This document shows, piece after piece, positions 22,977 to 35,205 of a stretch of 64,000 nt of DNA; position 1 is the stretch's first letter, and each line of letters begins with the position of its first letter. The notes beneath the pieces are model-generated. The model did not search any database and was not told where the DNA came from. It saw only the letters and a list, made by a program, of their open reading frames with translations. A program made the position numbers and the translations under genes. This DNA is from Dryomyza anilis (lineage: Eukaryota; Arthropoda; Insecta; Diptera; Dryomyzidae), in contig OX638133.1 of NCBI GenBank assembly GCA_951804985.1, positions 24,582,963-24,646,962 of the forward strand. The letters run 5' to 3'.

Positions 22977-24920
22977 TTGTACTCCTTGTAACAGTTTAAT
23001 TCCGAATCCGAACGTCACACAGTTGGTCAGGGTACCAAAAATTGGCGAAAACCTCAGAGGGTTTAGTTGTAGAAAAATAAGTATGAGGATTGACTAATAA
23101 TATTGTAAGAACATTTATTAATCATCATTTAGATGTAGATTTTTAAAAGTGTGCGTGGTATCTTCCATATAACCAAAAATGTTAAAAAGGGCATATATTG
23201 GATATTAATAGTTGATATAATTTACCTGTCCAAATTTAATTTTTGTCATAGACCTAGAAGAACTCTTCAATTTATTTTATCATTTAAATCACACATTTAA
23301 ATATGAATTAGTTTAAAACCATAATAGAAATCGACAGCGTTCAACAAATATTAGAAATCTAAAATCGATAAACGGTTCTTTAAAAAGTATCCGAGACCGT
23401 AATTTGAAATCGATATATCAAAACCGTTTCTTTCTTAAAAGCGAAATCGAAACGAGGGAGATTACCGAAATCGTTTTTCGCTTTATAGTAATATTTACTA
23501 CATTTCTGTATTTGCAGTTCAACTATTTTTTGTTTTTATTTAAATGCATTTTTATTTATTTGACTTCATTTGACCACACAATGTATTCGAATTCCGTTTT
23601 ATAAATATTGCAGTAAATGTAGCATGTATTTGTTTTCTGAAATAGTTAAATAAAAGATTTATGAACAAGTGGGCGTGTATGGGAGATTGTACAACAAAAA
23701 CATGTTGAAATGGTTAATATTAGTATAAATATTCGGTTGCTGAAATGTGAATAACTCCGAGAAGGTGTCCTATACTACCGAAAAGTTATAAACAAAGAGG
23801 GTGCCAGAAAAATAAATAAAATGTAGTATAAAAAAGATATTAAATAAATATCTAAATATATACAATGAATCTGAATAAAATATGTGTTATAAACATTGAT
23901 TCACTATAAAAATTTCAACACTGGTTTAGAAGATTTTTGTAATTTTGTAATGGATACATTTTTCGTGCTTAATCAGTGTTACCGGAGCGTGCCCGTAACG
24001 GTTTTGTTTTCATCTTTGTAAAAGATAAATAATTTTAAAAAATTTGAATTTACTCCAGCATTTTTTTTTCTGAAGTATGCAAAATGTCCAAAGCAATAAT
24101 GTTGCAAAAGCTTTATCCCAGATGTAGATTGCTGCATTACAAACAAAATTTAGTTTGTATGGTTTTTAAAATAAGCGTTTCAAAAAATTGATCACAAATT
24201 CGACAAATATTAAATATTAATATTTTTTCTTGCATTTGTTGCGAAAAATGTTCTGTGTTTCAGAAAGTGTGGGAAAAAGTTGAATACGTAGTCAATTTAA
24301 TTTGCTATAGAATTAATAGTGTCTGAGGTCAATTTGACCTTTGAGGTTTTCGCCAACATTAGGTACTCGCTGCCCCACTGTGCGTCGGGGAAATGTTTAC
24401 TCTCAAATATTTGCCATATAAAAAAAAACTTTGTGTCAAAGTAATTTCATATTCGAAATTGTCCTAGTTCAGCCACTTTAATATGAAACCAACTCGCACT
24501 TACAAAGGAACGGATGAATTAACATTGACACCTTAAAGGTATCTTTAGACCGCGGTCAATCGGTCTAAAAATGCAATATTATCAATGATGAGTATTGTCT
24601 CGGGGTACAATGTTTTTGCAAAACACTAAATAAACGGTAATGTTCCGACTTTTGATCGAATTCCAATCGAATTTTTAAAAGTGTTAGGAAATCTAATTTT
24701 AAAGTTTGAAGTGCTTTAAAAATGAGTAAAATTAATTTTTTTGTTTTGTTTCTTTTTTCTTATTTTGGTTTATTCATCAATTATTATAACGTATATAAAA
24801 TATCTTTTGGATTTGGACAACTTACTGAATTAAAAATACGGATTTTGTGAGGCCATATCCTGACCGAAACGCAAATAATTTTGTTTTTTATTTTTTGCTC
24901 TTTATTTGCGCAAGATAAGA
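22977..24920. other. AT-rich intergenic DNA
   Basis: About 23335-23480 has AACGG/CCGTTT and ATCGATA words like the subterminal parts of the hAT-like element at 55521, probably an old fragment. Otherwise nothing recognised; the open frame 23404-23604 is low-complexity and hydrophobic. Confidence 0.45.
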
Positions 24921-25106
24921 TAGTGATGTAAAAGTATTAATTGTTTGTTTTTAAAGCACCTATCGATTAGCATTATTATTTAAAAATATTTTGCCAAACA
25001 TTAATTTGCCATTTATTATTTGCAGGAAAAATGTTTGGAAAATATTTTTAAATAATAATGCCAATCGATAGATGCTTAAAAAATAAACAATTAATGCCTT
25101 CACACC
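24921..25106. mobile_element. Hairpin MITE, family H, copy 1
   Basis: Two arms of about 80 bp are near-perfect inverted copies (left TAGTGATGTAAAAGTATTAA, inward GCACCTATCGATTAGCATT; right AATGCCAATCGATAGATGC, ending ATGCCTTCACACC). The loop is about 20-25 bp. Weaker inverted similarity seems to extend outward on both sides (CTCTTTATT / AATAAAGAG). Copy 2 is at 25494-25660. Confidence 0.8.
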
Positions 25107-25206
25107 AATATTATATATTGCACCAATAAAGAGTTATATCTAAAGAACGATTAAATTGGAAAATTGAAAATCTTGTCATGCCGACTCTCTTGGTTTTTTT
25201 TGCTAT

Positions 25207-25465
25207 GGGCCCTATTATGACTGGCGAAGCGAATGTAGTTGGCGAAGCGAATGTAGTTGGCGAAGCGAACGTAAAATAGCTATCACAGCATCCATTCGCC
25301 AGACTTCATTCGCCAGAAAAAATGAAACTAAAGCGAACGTAAAAATCAGGAGAACGTAGAAATCATTCGCCTGAACTTCATTCGTCTGGCGAATGGATGC
25401 TGTGAAGCTTTATTCGTTCGTTCGCTTCGCCAAGTTCATTCGCTTCCCCAGTCATAATAGGCTCC
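25207..25465. mobile_element. MITE with TAT target duplication between two hairpin copies
   Basis: 259 bp; ends GGGCCCTATTATGACTGGC and CCAGTCATAATAGGCTCC. Subterminal direct repeats of GGCGAAGCGAATGTAGTT (two and a half copies) and many ATTCGCC words. Flanked by TAT on both sides. Harbinger-like by end type and 3-bp duplication. Confidence 0.8.
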
Positions 25466-25493
25466 TATAACTCTTTATTGGCTCATGACAAAC

Positions 25494-25660
25494 TAGTGAT
25501 GTAAATGCATTCATTGTTTTATTTTAAAGCCCTCATTATTTAAAAATAATTTACCAAACATTTTTCTTGCAATTAATACAAATTAAAAAAAATATATATA
25601 TTAAATAATGATGATGATCGATAGGTGCTTTAAAACCCAACAATTCATTGCTTTACACTG
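25494..25660. mobile_element. Hairpin MITE, family H, copy 2
   Basis: Starts TAGTGATGTAAATGCATTC and ends ATTGCTTTACACTG; contains TCATTATTTAAAAATAAT and GATCGATAGGTGCTTTAAA, matching copy 1 in order. More diverged, with a worse hairpin. Confidence 0.7.
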
Positions 25661-27771
25661 TTATTTTATTTTGTACCAGTAAAAAGTTATGACAAAAAAA
25701 CCAAAAGATTCGCCCTTTTGGCATGACAACATTTTCATTGTAACTAGTAATAGCCAACAAAACCACACACGATTTTGGGGCAGTATACAGGAAAAACTAC
25801 ATTCAAAAATGTAAAAAACGCAAATGTCAAAAATTACACATTCGTTCCATTGACATGATAGTGATGAAATGTAAACAAATGGTTTTAAATTCGATGTCTC
25901 AGTACAAATATTTGTTTTTTTTTTAATGCATTCAATCCATTTGCTTTGAATTCAACGATTTGAATTTAGTTGAAAACATAATTTTTGTATTGTGACTTCG
26001 AATTCAAACCGTTTGTTTACCAATTTTATATGAAATTCGATCGAAAGCCGAAACATGGCCGACAATTTCAAAAAGTCCGTATTTCGTTTACTTTAACAAC
26101 TAGCGCGATTCGATTAATCGATTATTCGATTTCTGCTTAATTTATTGATCATAGTTTTCGATTGATGAATCAATATTATGATTTATTAAAAATGTGATTT
26201 TAAACATCACTTTTTATTTTATATAATATTTGAAAAATAAATGTTCATTCAAATCCTATTCATAATATTTTAAAATATCAAAAGTTTTCAAAATTTTGAT
26301 TAATTGCACAGTCCTTGTTACAACTTTAACTATAGGATTGCTGAATCAAAGGGAAAGTAACACAACCTAGCGTTAAAAAATTGTTTAAGCCGATTTAAAC
26401 GCACTGTAAAGCTTATTTTAAATTTTTCATTTACAATAAATTGTTACCTTAGCACTTTATCTATATGAACTGAAAACAGAATAAATATAACCTTTGATAA
26501 AACATTTCTTTTTCATAAAATTAAATAAAAAATTCTACTTGAAATTCTCAATTTGCGAGTGCCGAAAATGTATCTACATAATTTGCCGTTCTTTCAACGT
26601 TATTTTTTCATTTGAACTCAGAGCCATAACTAGTTTATTTAAGTATCCTTTTAAATATGAACCTTTTTGCAAAAATAAAAAGTAATATAATACAAAAAAA
26701 AAAAAAACTAATATGAGTAGCGCTCTAAAGTATGTTAATACAACTAAATTAATTATTAAATAAGCTTTGAAAATTTCACAAACATATAAATATTTTGCCA
26801 CAAGTAGTTTTATACATAAATATATAAATTAATTAATTATTGTGCAACTAAATAAATAACTAAATGTTTAAGTACTTTTTGAGATCCTTGAAAACTTTGG
26901 GTTTTGTGCAAAACAAAACGAAAAAAAAAGATGAAAAAATATTAAAACTGTGTAGCATATCGTAATAACTTAAATTAAATTTAAGTTCGCACAGCATGTG
27001 TCCATCGACATCACACTTTAATAACAATTTTATGATTATCATCAATTTAAGTTAAGTAACATCTTATGAGCTGCAATAAACATTTTAATGAAACTTAATG
27101 GGCTTTATTTGACCTACTAGGCAGTCAGAGAGACGGCTGGTTGGTTTTGTGCAAGAACCAAATAGGAAATCGATGTTTTATAAATGTTGTGTAATTCTAT
27201 GAAGGTTTGTATTGAATTCTCTTTTGGCATGAGGTTGGAAGAACGATAAAGTAAGTTGTAACAACCAACTTCCGCGAAAATGCCATATTCGGTTGGCGCT
27301 GGAAATGTTACACTGCAAATTCTTCTAAAACAGTTCTAAATTTTTTCTAAAATTATTTGATATTGCTTGTAGTTCAAATTACAACTATTTTAGTTTTGAC
27401 ATCCGACAAAACGGTTGAGAAAACCGAATAAGTTGGTTGAAGTACCGTATAAGTTGGTTACCGCAACAATTCTCTATTCTGTGTGTAGAAATTATACTAT
27501 TTTAATGGTATTGAAACAAAATATTGTATTTGAATGTAATTTTAATATGAAACAACCAACTTTATTCGGTTAAAACAAAATTTCTTCAAATTTGTTGCCG
27601 GGTCTGCACTATAAAAACTGAGTTTAAAATTACTCTGTGTGCATGAAATATCGCGACCTTTAATGCATTTACTTTTCTGATTTTCGTGATTTAAATAATG
27701 TTAAAGTTGATTTAAAAATAAATGCATTCAAGTTTTCAAAGCAAAATATTTTTGATTCCTACACAGAGAGA
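25661..27771. other. AT-rich intergenic DNA with GTTGGTT-rich patch
   Basis: 27230-27600 repeats words such as AAGTTGGTTG, ACAACCAACTT and TTCGGTTGGCGCT in both orientations; related words occur at 28060-28200, 58020-58140, 58340-58420 and 58960-59105. This may be a degenerate element. The rest is without recognisable structure. Confidence 0.4.
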
Positions 27772-28019
27772 AAAAATACTGTATTTAAGTATGAAAAAGA
27801 CTGTATTTAAGTATGAAAAAGACTTAGAAAATTCGACTAATATTAAGTCCGAACAGACTTAAGTTAAGTCCCCACAGGCTTAAGTTAAGTCCGCACAGAC
27901 TTATATTAAGTCAGTACGTACTTAATATAAGTCTGTGCGGACTTAATGTTAGTCGAATTTGGGATGGTGCTATTCTAAGTCTTTTTCGTACTTAAATACA
28001 GTATTTTGTTTTTTCTGTG
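27772..28019. mobile_element. Hairpin MITE with TA target duplication
   Basis: 248 bp, ends CACAGAGAGAAAAAATACTG and CAGTATTTTGTTTTTTCTGTG, flanked by TA at both sides. The arms continue as GTATTTAAGTATGAAAAAGAC and inverted AAGTCCGCACAGACTTA blocks that repeat three times. The left end carries a tandem duplication of ACTGTATTTAAGTATGAAAA. Confidence 0.85.
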
Positions 28020-28059
28020 TAGTGTTTAATTTAAAATTACACAATTTTTCTTTTGTGTA

Positions 28060-28200
28060 TGCTATATTCGGTTAGCGCTCCAAATGGTTCTAAACTGGTT
28101 TTAGTCCAAATTGGTTTTAATCCAAACTACAGCTCTTAGACTATAAGAACCGACTAAGCGTTTGAGAGAACCTAATAAGTTGGTTGGGCAAAGATGTTTG
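28060..28200. repeat. Dispersed GGTTCT/AACCAAC repeat fragment
   Basis: The order of words (ATTCGGTTAGCGCT, AAATGGTTCTAAA, ACTATAAGAACCGACTAA, GAGAGAACCTAATAAG) is found inverted at 58960-59105 (GGTTCTCTCAACTGTTAAGT, CGGTTCTTAT, TTTTAGAACCATTT). Family unknown. Confidence 0.5.
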
Positions 28201-28430
28201 GTGCAAAAAATCTCAAATCTCTGTTAATTACATAAAGTTAAATATTTTGCGAAAACAAAACGGATAGTGTTGTTGGAAAGCACAAGTCTATGCCTTTCGA
28301 ACGAAAAGTCAGCGCACAGGCATCCTGGACTCGCCAGTGGCCACTTCATCATATAAAATTTGCCAAAAAAAAAAAGAAAAATTTCTAGAAAAATCGGCAA
28401 CTGAAGTTGATAGTTCAGAAACTACACTAA

Positions 28431-28537
28431 GGGCCGTTTTCACCATTAAGATTAAGCACTAACTGCCACTTTAACTCAGAGTTAACAATAGAATATATGG
28501 AATTGAAACACTTAACTGGACATTGTGAAAACGACCC
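28431..28537. mobile_element. Short MITE, Harbinger-like, TAA target duplication
   Basis: 107 bp with ends GGGCCGTTTTCACCATTAA and ACATTGTGAAAACGACCC, flanked by TAA on both sides. Confidence 0.75.
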
Positions 28538-29035
28538 TAAAAAAACAAAGATGATTACCAGAAATATTACAGCCCTAAATATCATGTTATTTACGAATTA
28601 TTTAGATCGTCTTTGAGACAACCATCTTTCAAATAGCCGTCAAATACGATAAATATTACTTGAAAACATCTTTCAAATTTACGATTATAGGAAGATAGTT
28701 GATGAATACTTTTTGGAAAAGGTACTCCATTGGAATTCGCGGAGTAATATTTATTGAATTGAAATAAAAGGAATCAAAAGTATTTTTATTTAATCTAGAA
28801 TTAAAAAGTTTTTTTTTTACATCGCCATCATCTTCGAATGTAAAATTGTACAACGAACCAGAAGAAACAAGTCCAACCGGCGATGCTGTCATCAAAGTAA
28901 ACTCTGAAAAAGAGATATTTTTCATCACGTGTTGATAATTTCATTCCCAGGAAATTTTATTTTCACTTTTACCATTAAAATATAATACTTCAGTTGACAT
29001 TTTTTTAACAGCATTGGATTTACTTAATTGTTGTG
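28538..29035. other. Intergenic DNA, nothing recognised
   Basis: A 90-codon minus-strand frame (28928-28656) shows no motif. No repeat structure seen. Confidence 0.5.
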
Positions 29036-29255
29036 CACCCAGGAAAAAATACTATATAAATAATAGTTTTTTACTATTAAAAATAGTCAATACGATAAAT
29101 TATTATTTTATTCGGAAAATACCATTAAAAACTAGAAAATACCATGACATTGCAATTCAGTTTATATAAAAAGATTTATTTTTTGTATACTATTAAATCA
29201 ATAATTGTCCTATTGACCAATTTTAATGGGATTTGAGGGATTTTTTTTCTGGGTG
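29036..29255. mobile_element. MITE, CACCCAG family (F1)
   Basis: 220 bp with ends CACCCAGGAAAAAATAC and TTTTTTTTCTGGGTG and the family interior (TACTATTAAAAATAGTCAAT; CCTATTGACCAATTTTAATG). Here the flanking dinucleotide is TG on both sides where other copies have TA. Confidence 0.85.
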
Positions 29256-30190
29256 TGGATAAATCGAGCGTAAGGAAAAAGTATACCATTTTCCTTTTTT
29301 ATAGTAGTCAAATGTCAATGAGTTCTTGCAAATGTCCAAGAACTCAATATGTTTGCTATCAGTCAACTATAACTATCTCAATTTTCATTGCTGTTGTGGC
29401 AAACATCTCGTAACTATCTGCATATATGTCATATTTAATAAATATTTATAGTTTTGCTGCAACTTTATTGAAACTTATGGAAAGTTTGAATATTTTCTAC
29501 AAGGCGTAAATTTAAACAGATAGTTGCATCAAGACTTTCATAAACATCTTGTTTTCTTAGTGTGTTAGTGAATCTCGATTGATTAACGCAATACGTAATA
29601 TTGACGAATGCGATCAACGGTTGATATTTGATTAATTTGTTTGTCGTATTGATGTACAAGTTCGTTGTATATACGTCACTATTTGGTTCAGTGTATTTTA
29701 ATTTTAAAAAAAGAAATATTTTGAAACAGCAATTGAAACCAAAACTAATATCATTTTAAAACCATTTCCATTTTAAAACCGATTTTACTATGAACTAAAT
29801 TTAGTTGATCTTTAGGTCTTGTGATGGGAAAATAAATCTTTTTTTTTAAATACGGACAAAAAGTAACATTTTGTAAAGAACCGAAATTGAACCGGTATAT
29901 TTCAATACAGAGTAAGAAGGAAAATATTTTTTTTTTCTTTAAATCAAAAATATTGAAATTTAAATAATATCGACGTCATTTTTACGACAGTTATTTACTG
30001 TTTCTTTCTTTCGGAATACGGAAAGAAAGAAAGAAAGAAAGAAGGAAATTATTTGAAATTTTTATAATTAAGGATATTTCGAGTTTCTGTTTTTTAAATA
30101 ATTTTCAAAAAAATATTTTTATTTGAAATACGTGTATTTTTAGGCGAAATATATTGCAAAATTTTAATGATCTTCGTATTTGTAAATTAA
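29256..30190. other. AT-rich intergenic DNA with a small (GAAA)n hairpin
   Basis: 29998-30050 reads TTTCTTTCTTTCGG, then CGGAAAGAAAGAAAGAAAG: a hairpin made of a tetranucleotide array. Nothing else recognisable; the minus open frame at 29465-29659 has no motif. Confidence 0.5.
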
Positions 30191-30566
30191 TTAGCGTATT
30201 CACAGTTCATGGTATTGATACGATATTGTATGAATACGAAAGTACGCCATTTAAACTGTGAGCATCACTTTTTTGCTTGTTCAAATGTTTCGTCAAATAA
30301 ATGCAGCTAATTCTTATAAATTTAGGATTTTTTTTTCAAGTTATCATAAATATGCCTCGAGTTAAAAATAAAAACAAATAAATTAACATTTTCTGCGTAC
30401 TATTTATCTTCAATTTCACAATTTATATTCATTTCACAAAATATGACACCAAAAAACTTGCCCCAGGGCTACTCTCAAATACAACACTTGTGTTATTTCA
30501 CTTTTATACGGAATGCACGTGGTACGAATACCAGACTAGAATACGACGAACTGTGAATTCGCTACG
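30191..30566. mobile_element. TIR element, family T, short copy
   Basis: Starts TAGCGTATTCACAGTTCATGG and ends ACTGTGAATTCGCTA. The right 150 bp match 11745-11969 well (GCGTACTATTTATCTTCAAT; TGCCCCAGGGCTACTCT). It lacks the retrotransposon fragment of that copy. Confidence 0.7.
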
Positions 30567-31392
30567 ATACTTCACAATATCGATATTTTCAAATATCGTC
30601 TCTGAGTTATATAATTTTGTTCAAATCGTGCGGACGGAAAAAAACAGTTTAGAAAATGACGACCACATCAAAGTATTTAAGTAAGATGCATCAAAACTAT
30701 CTTTAATGACCAAATTTCTCATGTTACTTGTTTGTTTTTTTTTTCTCATTTTTATTACAATTTTGGTGTGGTTGAATTTTATTATTTTTTATTCTAAGTT
30801 TGAATTTTAGGTTTTATTTTTTGTTGTCGTTTGGTTTGTAGTGATGAAACGACGAATATTTTGCAATATGCTGTATGACCATGCAAAAAATAAAAAAAAC
30901 AAGTTGTACTCAAAACAATTACGTCTCAACTGGTACCGACCACCGAGAAGGTTTCTCGAGTCATTGATGACTGTCATCATTGTCCATCGTTCCTATGCAC
31001 GCAACGACTGACGTAAGCGAGCGCATCCTTGGAGCAAAATCACTGCAGCTTTATTTTATTTCAAATTCAAAACGGAATGCGGACGAAGCTGCTTAGGATT
31101 TTTCGTTTATTTCTTTATTGTTTTTTTTGTTATTGTGCAGGACAAAAGTTCATGTTGTGTTCGCAGCTCCATGGAGGAAGTTGTTTAGTTGTCAAGTGGG
31201 TGGATGATATTGTGGGTGCATGATAAATGGGTGAATTGAATGTGGGTGGATGATATGTGAGTAAATTGTATATGACTGGACAGTAGTTGTTATGAGTGCC
31301 ATATCTGCTAAAATACGAGAATACGCTACACAGAATACGCAACATACGAGACTTACGCATATGAAATGTGTACTAATTATCTGCACAAATGT
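30567..31392. other. Intergenic DNA, partly single-copy in appearance
   Basis: 30900-31170 is less AT-rich and not seen elsewhere in the window. 31190-31290 has a GTGGGTGGATGATA-like word repeated a few times. Small open frames lack motifs. Confidence 0.45.
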
Positions 31393-32367
31393 ACACAGAA
31401 AAAAATATCGTACGTATATATAACAATTGATATTAATAGCAAACAAAATCGTGTTCCAATTAAAAATATGAATGTATTTATTAATTAATTAATTGTATTT
31501 ACACATTTTTTTAATTAAAATATTAATAGGAATAAATTTAATATAATTTCAATACAACTAAATCTTTAATAGTATTAACTACTTTTATTTGTTACTTTTG
31601 ATTAATTTTTCAATTTCTTTTAATTGCAACACTGTTTTTTTCTTCTGGATTTTGTTTTTTGTTTGTGCGTCTCGTGCGTCGGCGGCGTCGTTCAGTTTCT
31701 TCTAACATTATTTTCTTCTACGTTGCTATTTTACAAAAGGGATATTGCATTATTTAGTGTATGTTATGTTATTAAAGCATTAAATGGCTCAATTTATTTT
31801 TGCTGTCAAGAATTTGATAAACAGCTTATAATGCTCATTTTGTTGCATATTGAATCATTAAAAAGCGAATAACAAATTTTATGTTTGACTCAATTAATTG
31901 GCAGACCTATAGAAGTTGTGAAAACTGACTTCGGTAAAACATTCGTAAGGTTGAACAATTTTTACACAGCATATCAAAAAGTATAAATACTTATTTATAT
32001 TTATTTTATGTTATATATTGAATTAAATTATTTTTATTTTCATTTCTATTCGTTTCTATTCGACAAATATTTTATTTAATTTAACAAAATATTTAATTGA
32101 TCCAATTTCTATCGAATGAAATTTTTAATTGATGTTACTAATTAATTAATGATTTAAAAATTCCCAATAAAAAATATAATATATATAACAACTTTAATAT
32201 CAATAAGACAAAAAAAATGAATTAAAGTTTCTCCAATTAACATATTCTCATTATTACGAATATGGAAAACAATGCTACTAAAAGATACATCGGCTGAGCT
32301 TCAATTAAAAATTAATTGGATTGATTAACATTTTAGTTATATTTTCACAGTTTTTTTTCTGTGTGTA
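31393..32367. mobile_element. Possible TIR element with CACAGAAAAAAA ends
   Basis: Left end after TA: CACAGAAAAAAATATCG; right end CAGTTTTTTTTCTGTGTG before TA. About 975 bp, AT-rich, with words such as ATATAACAATTGATATTAAT near the left and ATATAACAACTTTAATATCA near the right. No transposase frame. The ends match the signature of the other TA-flanked elements in this window. Confidence 0.5.
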
Positions 32368-32665
32368 GTTGAAGTTCACTCTGCAAAACATGCACAACTG
32401 CACTCTACAGTATTGAATGCATTTTGCAATGACAGTCGACATTATTATAGTGAAGTCTTTCCAGCGCCTACACTTCATTGCAGTATATGCTTTATTGGTG
32501 TCAAGTAGAAATACAAAACCAAATGACACTACTGTCGCTGAACATGCAACGAATACAATGAATGCAGCGAGTCAGCGCAACTAGTAACGAGTGAGAAGAC
32601 GAACAACAAATCTGCCGCTTGGCGTTCGATGGCAGTAATGTTGTTGTCGGTATTTATGTGTTCAT
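32366..32665 (-). repeat. Unclassified dispersed repeat U, minus copy
   Basis: In reverse it matches 60240-60610: TACCGACAACAACATTACTG, TTGCATGTTCAGC, ACACCAATAAA, AAATGCATT, CTGTAGAGTGCAGT. Another copy is at 54400-54660. No coding, no clear terminal repeats. Confidence 0.65.
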
Positions 32666-32842
32666 AAAAAAATACAAAAAACATTATTTAAAAAAAAATG
32701 TTAACAAAATTGTGTACGACAAAAAAGACGAAAAGAAATATATCCAACAAAAACCAATTTAAAAAAAAAAAAAATATTATATGATTTTCTTATACCTTTA
32801 AAATTTTTTGTATATTTCAATATTAATGAAATTTCTTTAGAG

Positions 32843-33020
32843 TAAAGCTCGAATCACACGATTGAATAAACAGTCAACTTTTGAATCAATTTTCAAATAA
32901 TTTAAATATCAATCGTGTGACGGCCCAATTTTTGTAAGGAAAATTAGGCAATCACACGATTGATATTTAAATTGTTTTGAAAATTGATTCAAAAGTTGAC
33001 TGTTTATTCAATCGAGCTTA
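32843..33020. mobile_element. Foldback hairpin MITE
   Basis: Arms of about 75 bp are almost exact inverted copies (left GATTGAATAAACAGTCAACTT; right AAGTTGACTGTTTATTCAATC), with ends TAAAGCTCGA and TCGAGCTTA and a loop of about 30 bp. The left arm carries a 9-bp stretch (AATCACACG) that the right lacks. Confidence 0.85.
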
Positions 33021-33310
33021 AGAATGATAAACAAAATTCTTAAAATACACCGACTACTCAGTGTCATTAGCAGTTCATTTCAGAATTTCAATTTATATTG
33101 CACATCATTAAAATTAAAACTACAACTACGTCTTGTTTGTGTTTTGTTTTGACAGTACTTGTGCTTTGTTTTTGAGAGCAACACATTTATTTGGTTTTCA
33201 AGCTTAGCGTCGGCGACAGTAAATGTTTTGAAATAAAATGAATGCCTTATAGTGCATTTCAAATGCATTTGAGCAAATGTCTAATTTGTACTCCTATTAT
33301 GTTTATATAA

Positions 33311-33620
33311 TAATAATAATAGTTTGGCGGTACAGTCCTGTATAGAACTTCGGCCGTGCTCTCTCACCATTTTGAGCTGTGCGTGTTATATTTGTACTCA
33401 AAGTGGTGGAACCTACAGTTTATTGTCGAATCCGAACGGCGGGTGAGAGCTTTTCATAGGCAATGGTTTTACTCTCATAGGTTTGCCATTTACTGACGAG
33501 AGGTAGCGCGGTATAGAAAAATGTTTCTATGAAAAGATGTGGTTAGCCCCAGTCCAGGCTTGAACCGGGGACCTTTCGGCTCGCAGTCCAACGCACTAAC
33601 TACTGAGCTACCGCGGCTAC
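33311..33620 (-). mobile_element. tRNA-derived SINE, copy A, with target-site duplication
   Basis: Read on the minus strand it begins GTAGCCGCGGTAGCTCAGTA, with a pol III A box at 33597-33610 and a B box (AGGCTTGAACC on plus) at 33566-33576, a tRNA-unrelated body of about 240 bp, and a (TTA)n tail. Flanking direct repeats TATGTTTATATA (33298-33309) and TATGTTTAATATA (33621-33633) look like a target-site duplication. It would be moved by a LINE in trans. Anticodon-stem pairing is poor, so this is no functional tRNA. Confidence 0.9.
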
Positions 33621-33642
33621 TATGTTTAATATAGTAAATTTA

Positions 33643-33840
33643 GGGTGTGCTCGAGATCGACTAAATTGTACGGGTTTTCATTCGATCGCCATTCGGTAAC
33701 CGGTAATTGTTAAAGTCCCTAATAAATCTATTATCATCTGTCATCCAATTTAAATCAATTTAGTTTGCTTGAAAATTTGCTAACTTGAAAAGTAAACGTT
33801 GTATTACCGACAAAATTTAGTTTAGTCAGCAATTTAGTCG
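33643..33840. mobile_element. Harbinger-like MITE, decayed copy
   Basis: Begins GGGTGTGCTCGAGATCGAC and shares ACCGGTAATTGTTA, TTTAGTTTGCTTGAAAATTTGC and ACCGACAAAATTTAGTTTA with 22082-22300. The last ten or so bases of the right end are missing. Confidence 0.7.
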
Positions 33841-34205
33841 AAATTAATAATATTGTATATTTTACGAAAATCATTTTTGTAAATAATCCACGTAGCAATT
33901 CGTACATCGGACGACTGACACTTTTACTACACATACTCAAAATAATCAATGCGACAATTATAGAAATACTTTTACGTAAATTTAAATTTCGTAATATAGA
34001 CGATCTCACCATAGCGATGTGTAGTTATGAAAAAGATTCATATTTTTGAGTATGTTACATGAGTCTTAGGTTACATGCTGAGTGTCTTAGTTGTCATCAT
34101 GAAAATAGTTTTTGATCTATCATGCTTTGTATTGAAAATTGTCTATGGAGACCATCTATTTCTATTTATATTCCTTATACAACTCTAGAAGATTAGGGTC
34201 GACTT

Positions 34206-34976
34206 TTTATACCCTACACCTATGAGGTACAGGGTATATTAACTTTGTGCATATATTGTAACGCCCCTTAGGAGGCGTGTCCGGTATGGAAAAGTATATA
34301 TATTCTTGATCAGCATCACTACCCGAGTCCGTTTAGCCATGTCCGTCTGTCTGTCTGTCCGTCTTGCTGTCTTGCTGTCCGAATACAGAATAACTTGAGA
34401 AATACTGATCAGAATGCGATGAAATTTCGTCTCAATATATTTTAACCAAAAGTAGGAACTGAGTTTGAAAATGAGCCAAATCGGTTAACGGACACGCCCA
34501 CCTCCCATACAAGTCACTTTTATATAACTCTTTCGGAACTAATAACTCGAGAAGTATTCAAGGTATAGTTATAAAATTTAAAACGTATTGTTAGAATTCA
34601 CCTAAAAATATGTGGTCCAAAAATGGGCGTGATCCGCCCACTTTTTTTTTCATTATTTTCCGGGTTTTCATAGTGGAAATTTGATTCGTAAATTATTAAA
34701 ATCAAATCTATGAAATATTAGCCTTTCAAAATTTTAAATATAGGCGTGGTCCGCCCAATTACATTTTTCAATTTTTTTTTTAGTTTTTTATACTTTATAT
34801 AATTTTTTTAATTTATGGGGATATAAAACGTAAATTTCTGATATATGAATAATATTCTGAGGGTTACTATCCCCACCAAAGGTGTAGGGTATTCCATAGT
34901 CGGGCCCGACCGACTATAAAAATCCGCCCCATGTGACCGAACTTACCCATGTGACCTAACTTACCCAACTCGTTTT
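34206..34976 (-). repeat. GTCT-bearing dispersed repeat, full copy, inverse orientation
   Basis: Starts on plus with TATACCCTACACCTATGAGG and ends with CCCAACTCGTTTT; it has the conserved GGAGGCGTGTCCGGTATGG block. Its microsatellite is short: three GTCT units and two TTGCTGTC units. Confidence 0.8.
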
Positions 34977-34997
34977 ATATATATTTTTTTGTATATA

Positions 34998-35205
34998 CTC
35001 AAAAAAAAAAACTATACAATCAATAGTTTTTTGCTATTAAAATTAGTCAATAGGATAAATTATTATTTTAATAGGTAAATCCTGTTAAATACTACAAAAT
35101 ACTATTAAATGTTTATTGTGTTTATATGAAAATGTTAATTTTTTGTATACTATTGATATAATTACTGTTCTACTGACCAATTTTATTAGGATTTTTTTCT
35201 GAGTG
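34998..35205. mobile_element. MITE, CACCCAG family (F1), diverged copy
   Basis: Ends CTCAAAAAAAAAAACTATAC and GATTTTTTTCTGAGTG, flanked by TA. Keeps the interior AAATTAGTCAATAGGATAAA and TTTTTGTATACTATTGATA. Confidence 0.75.
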
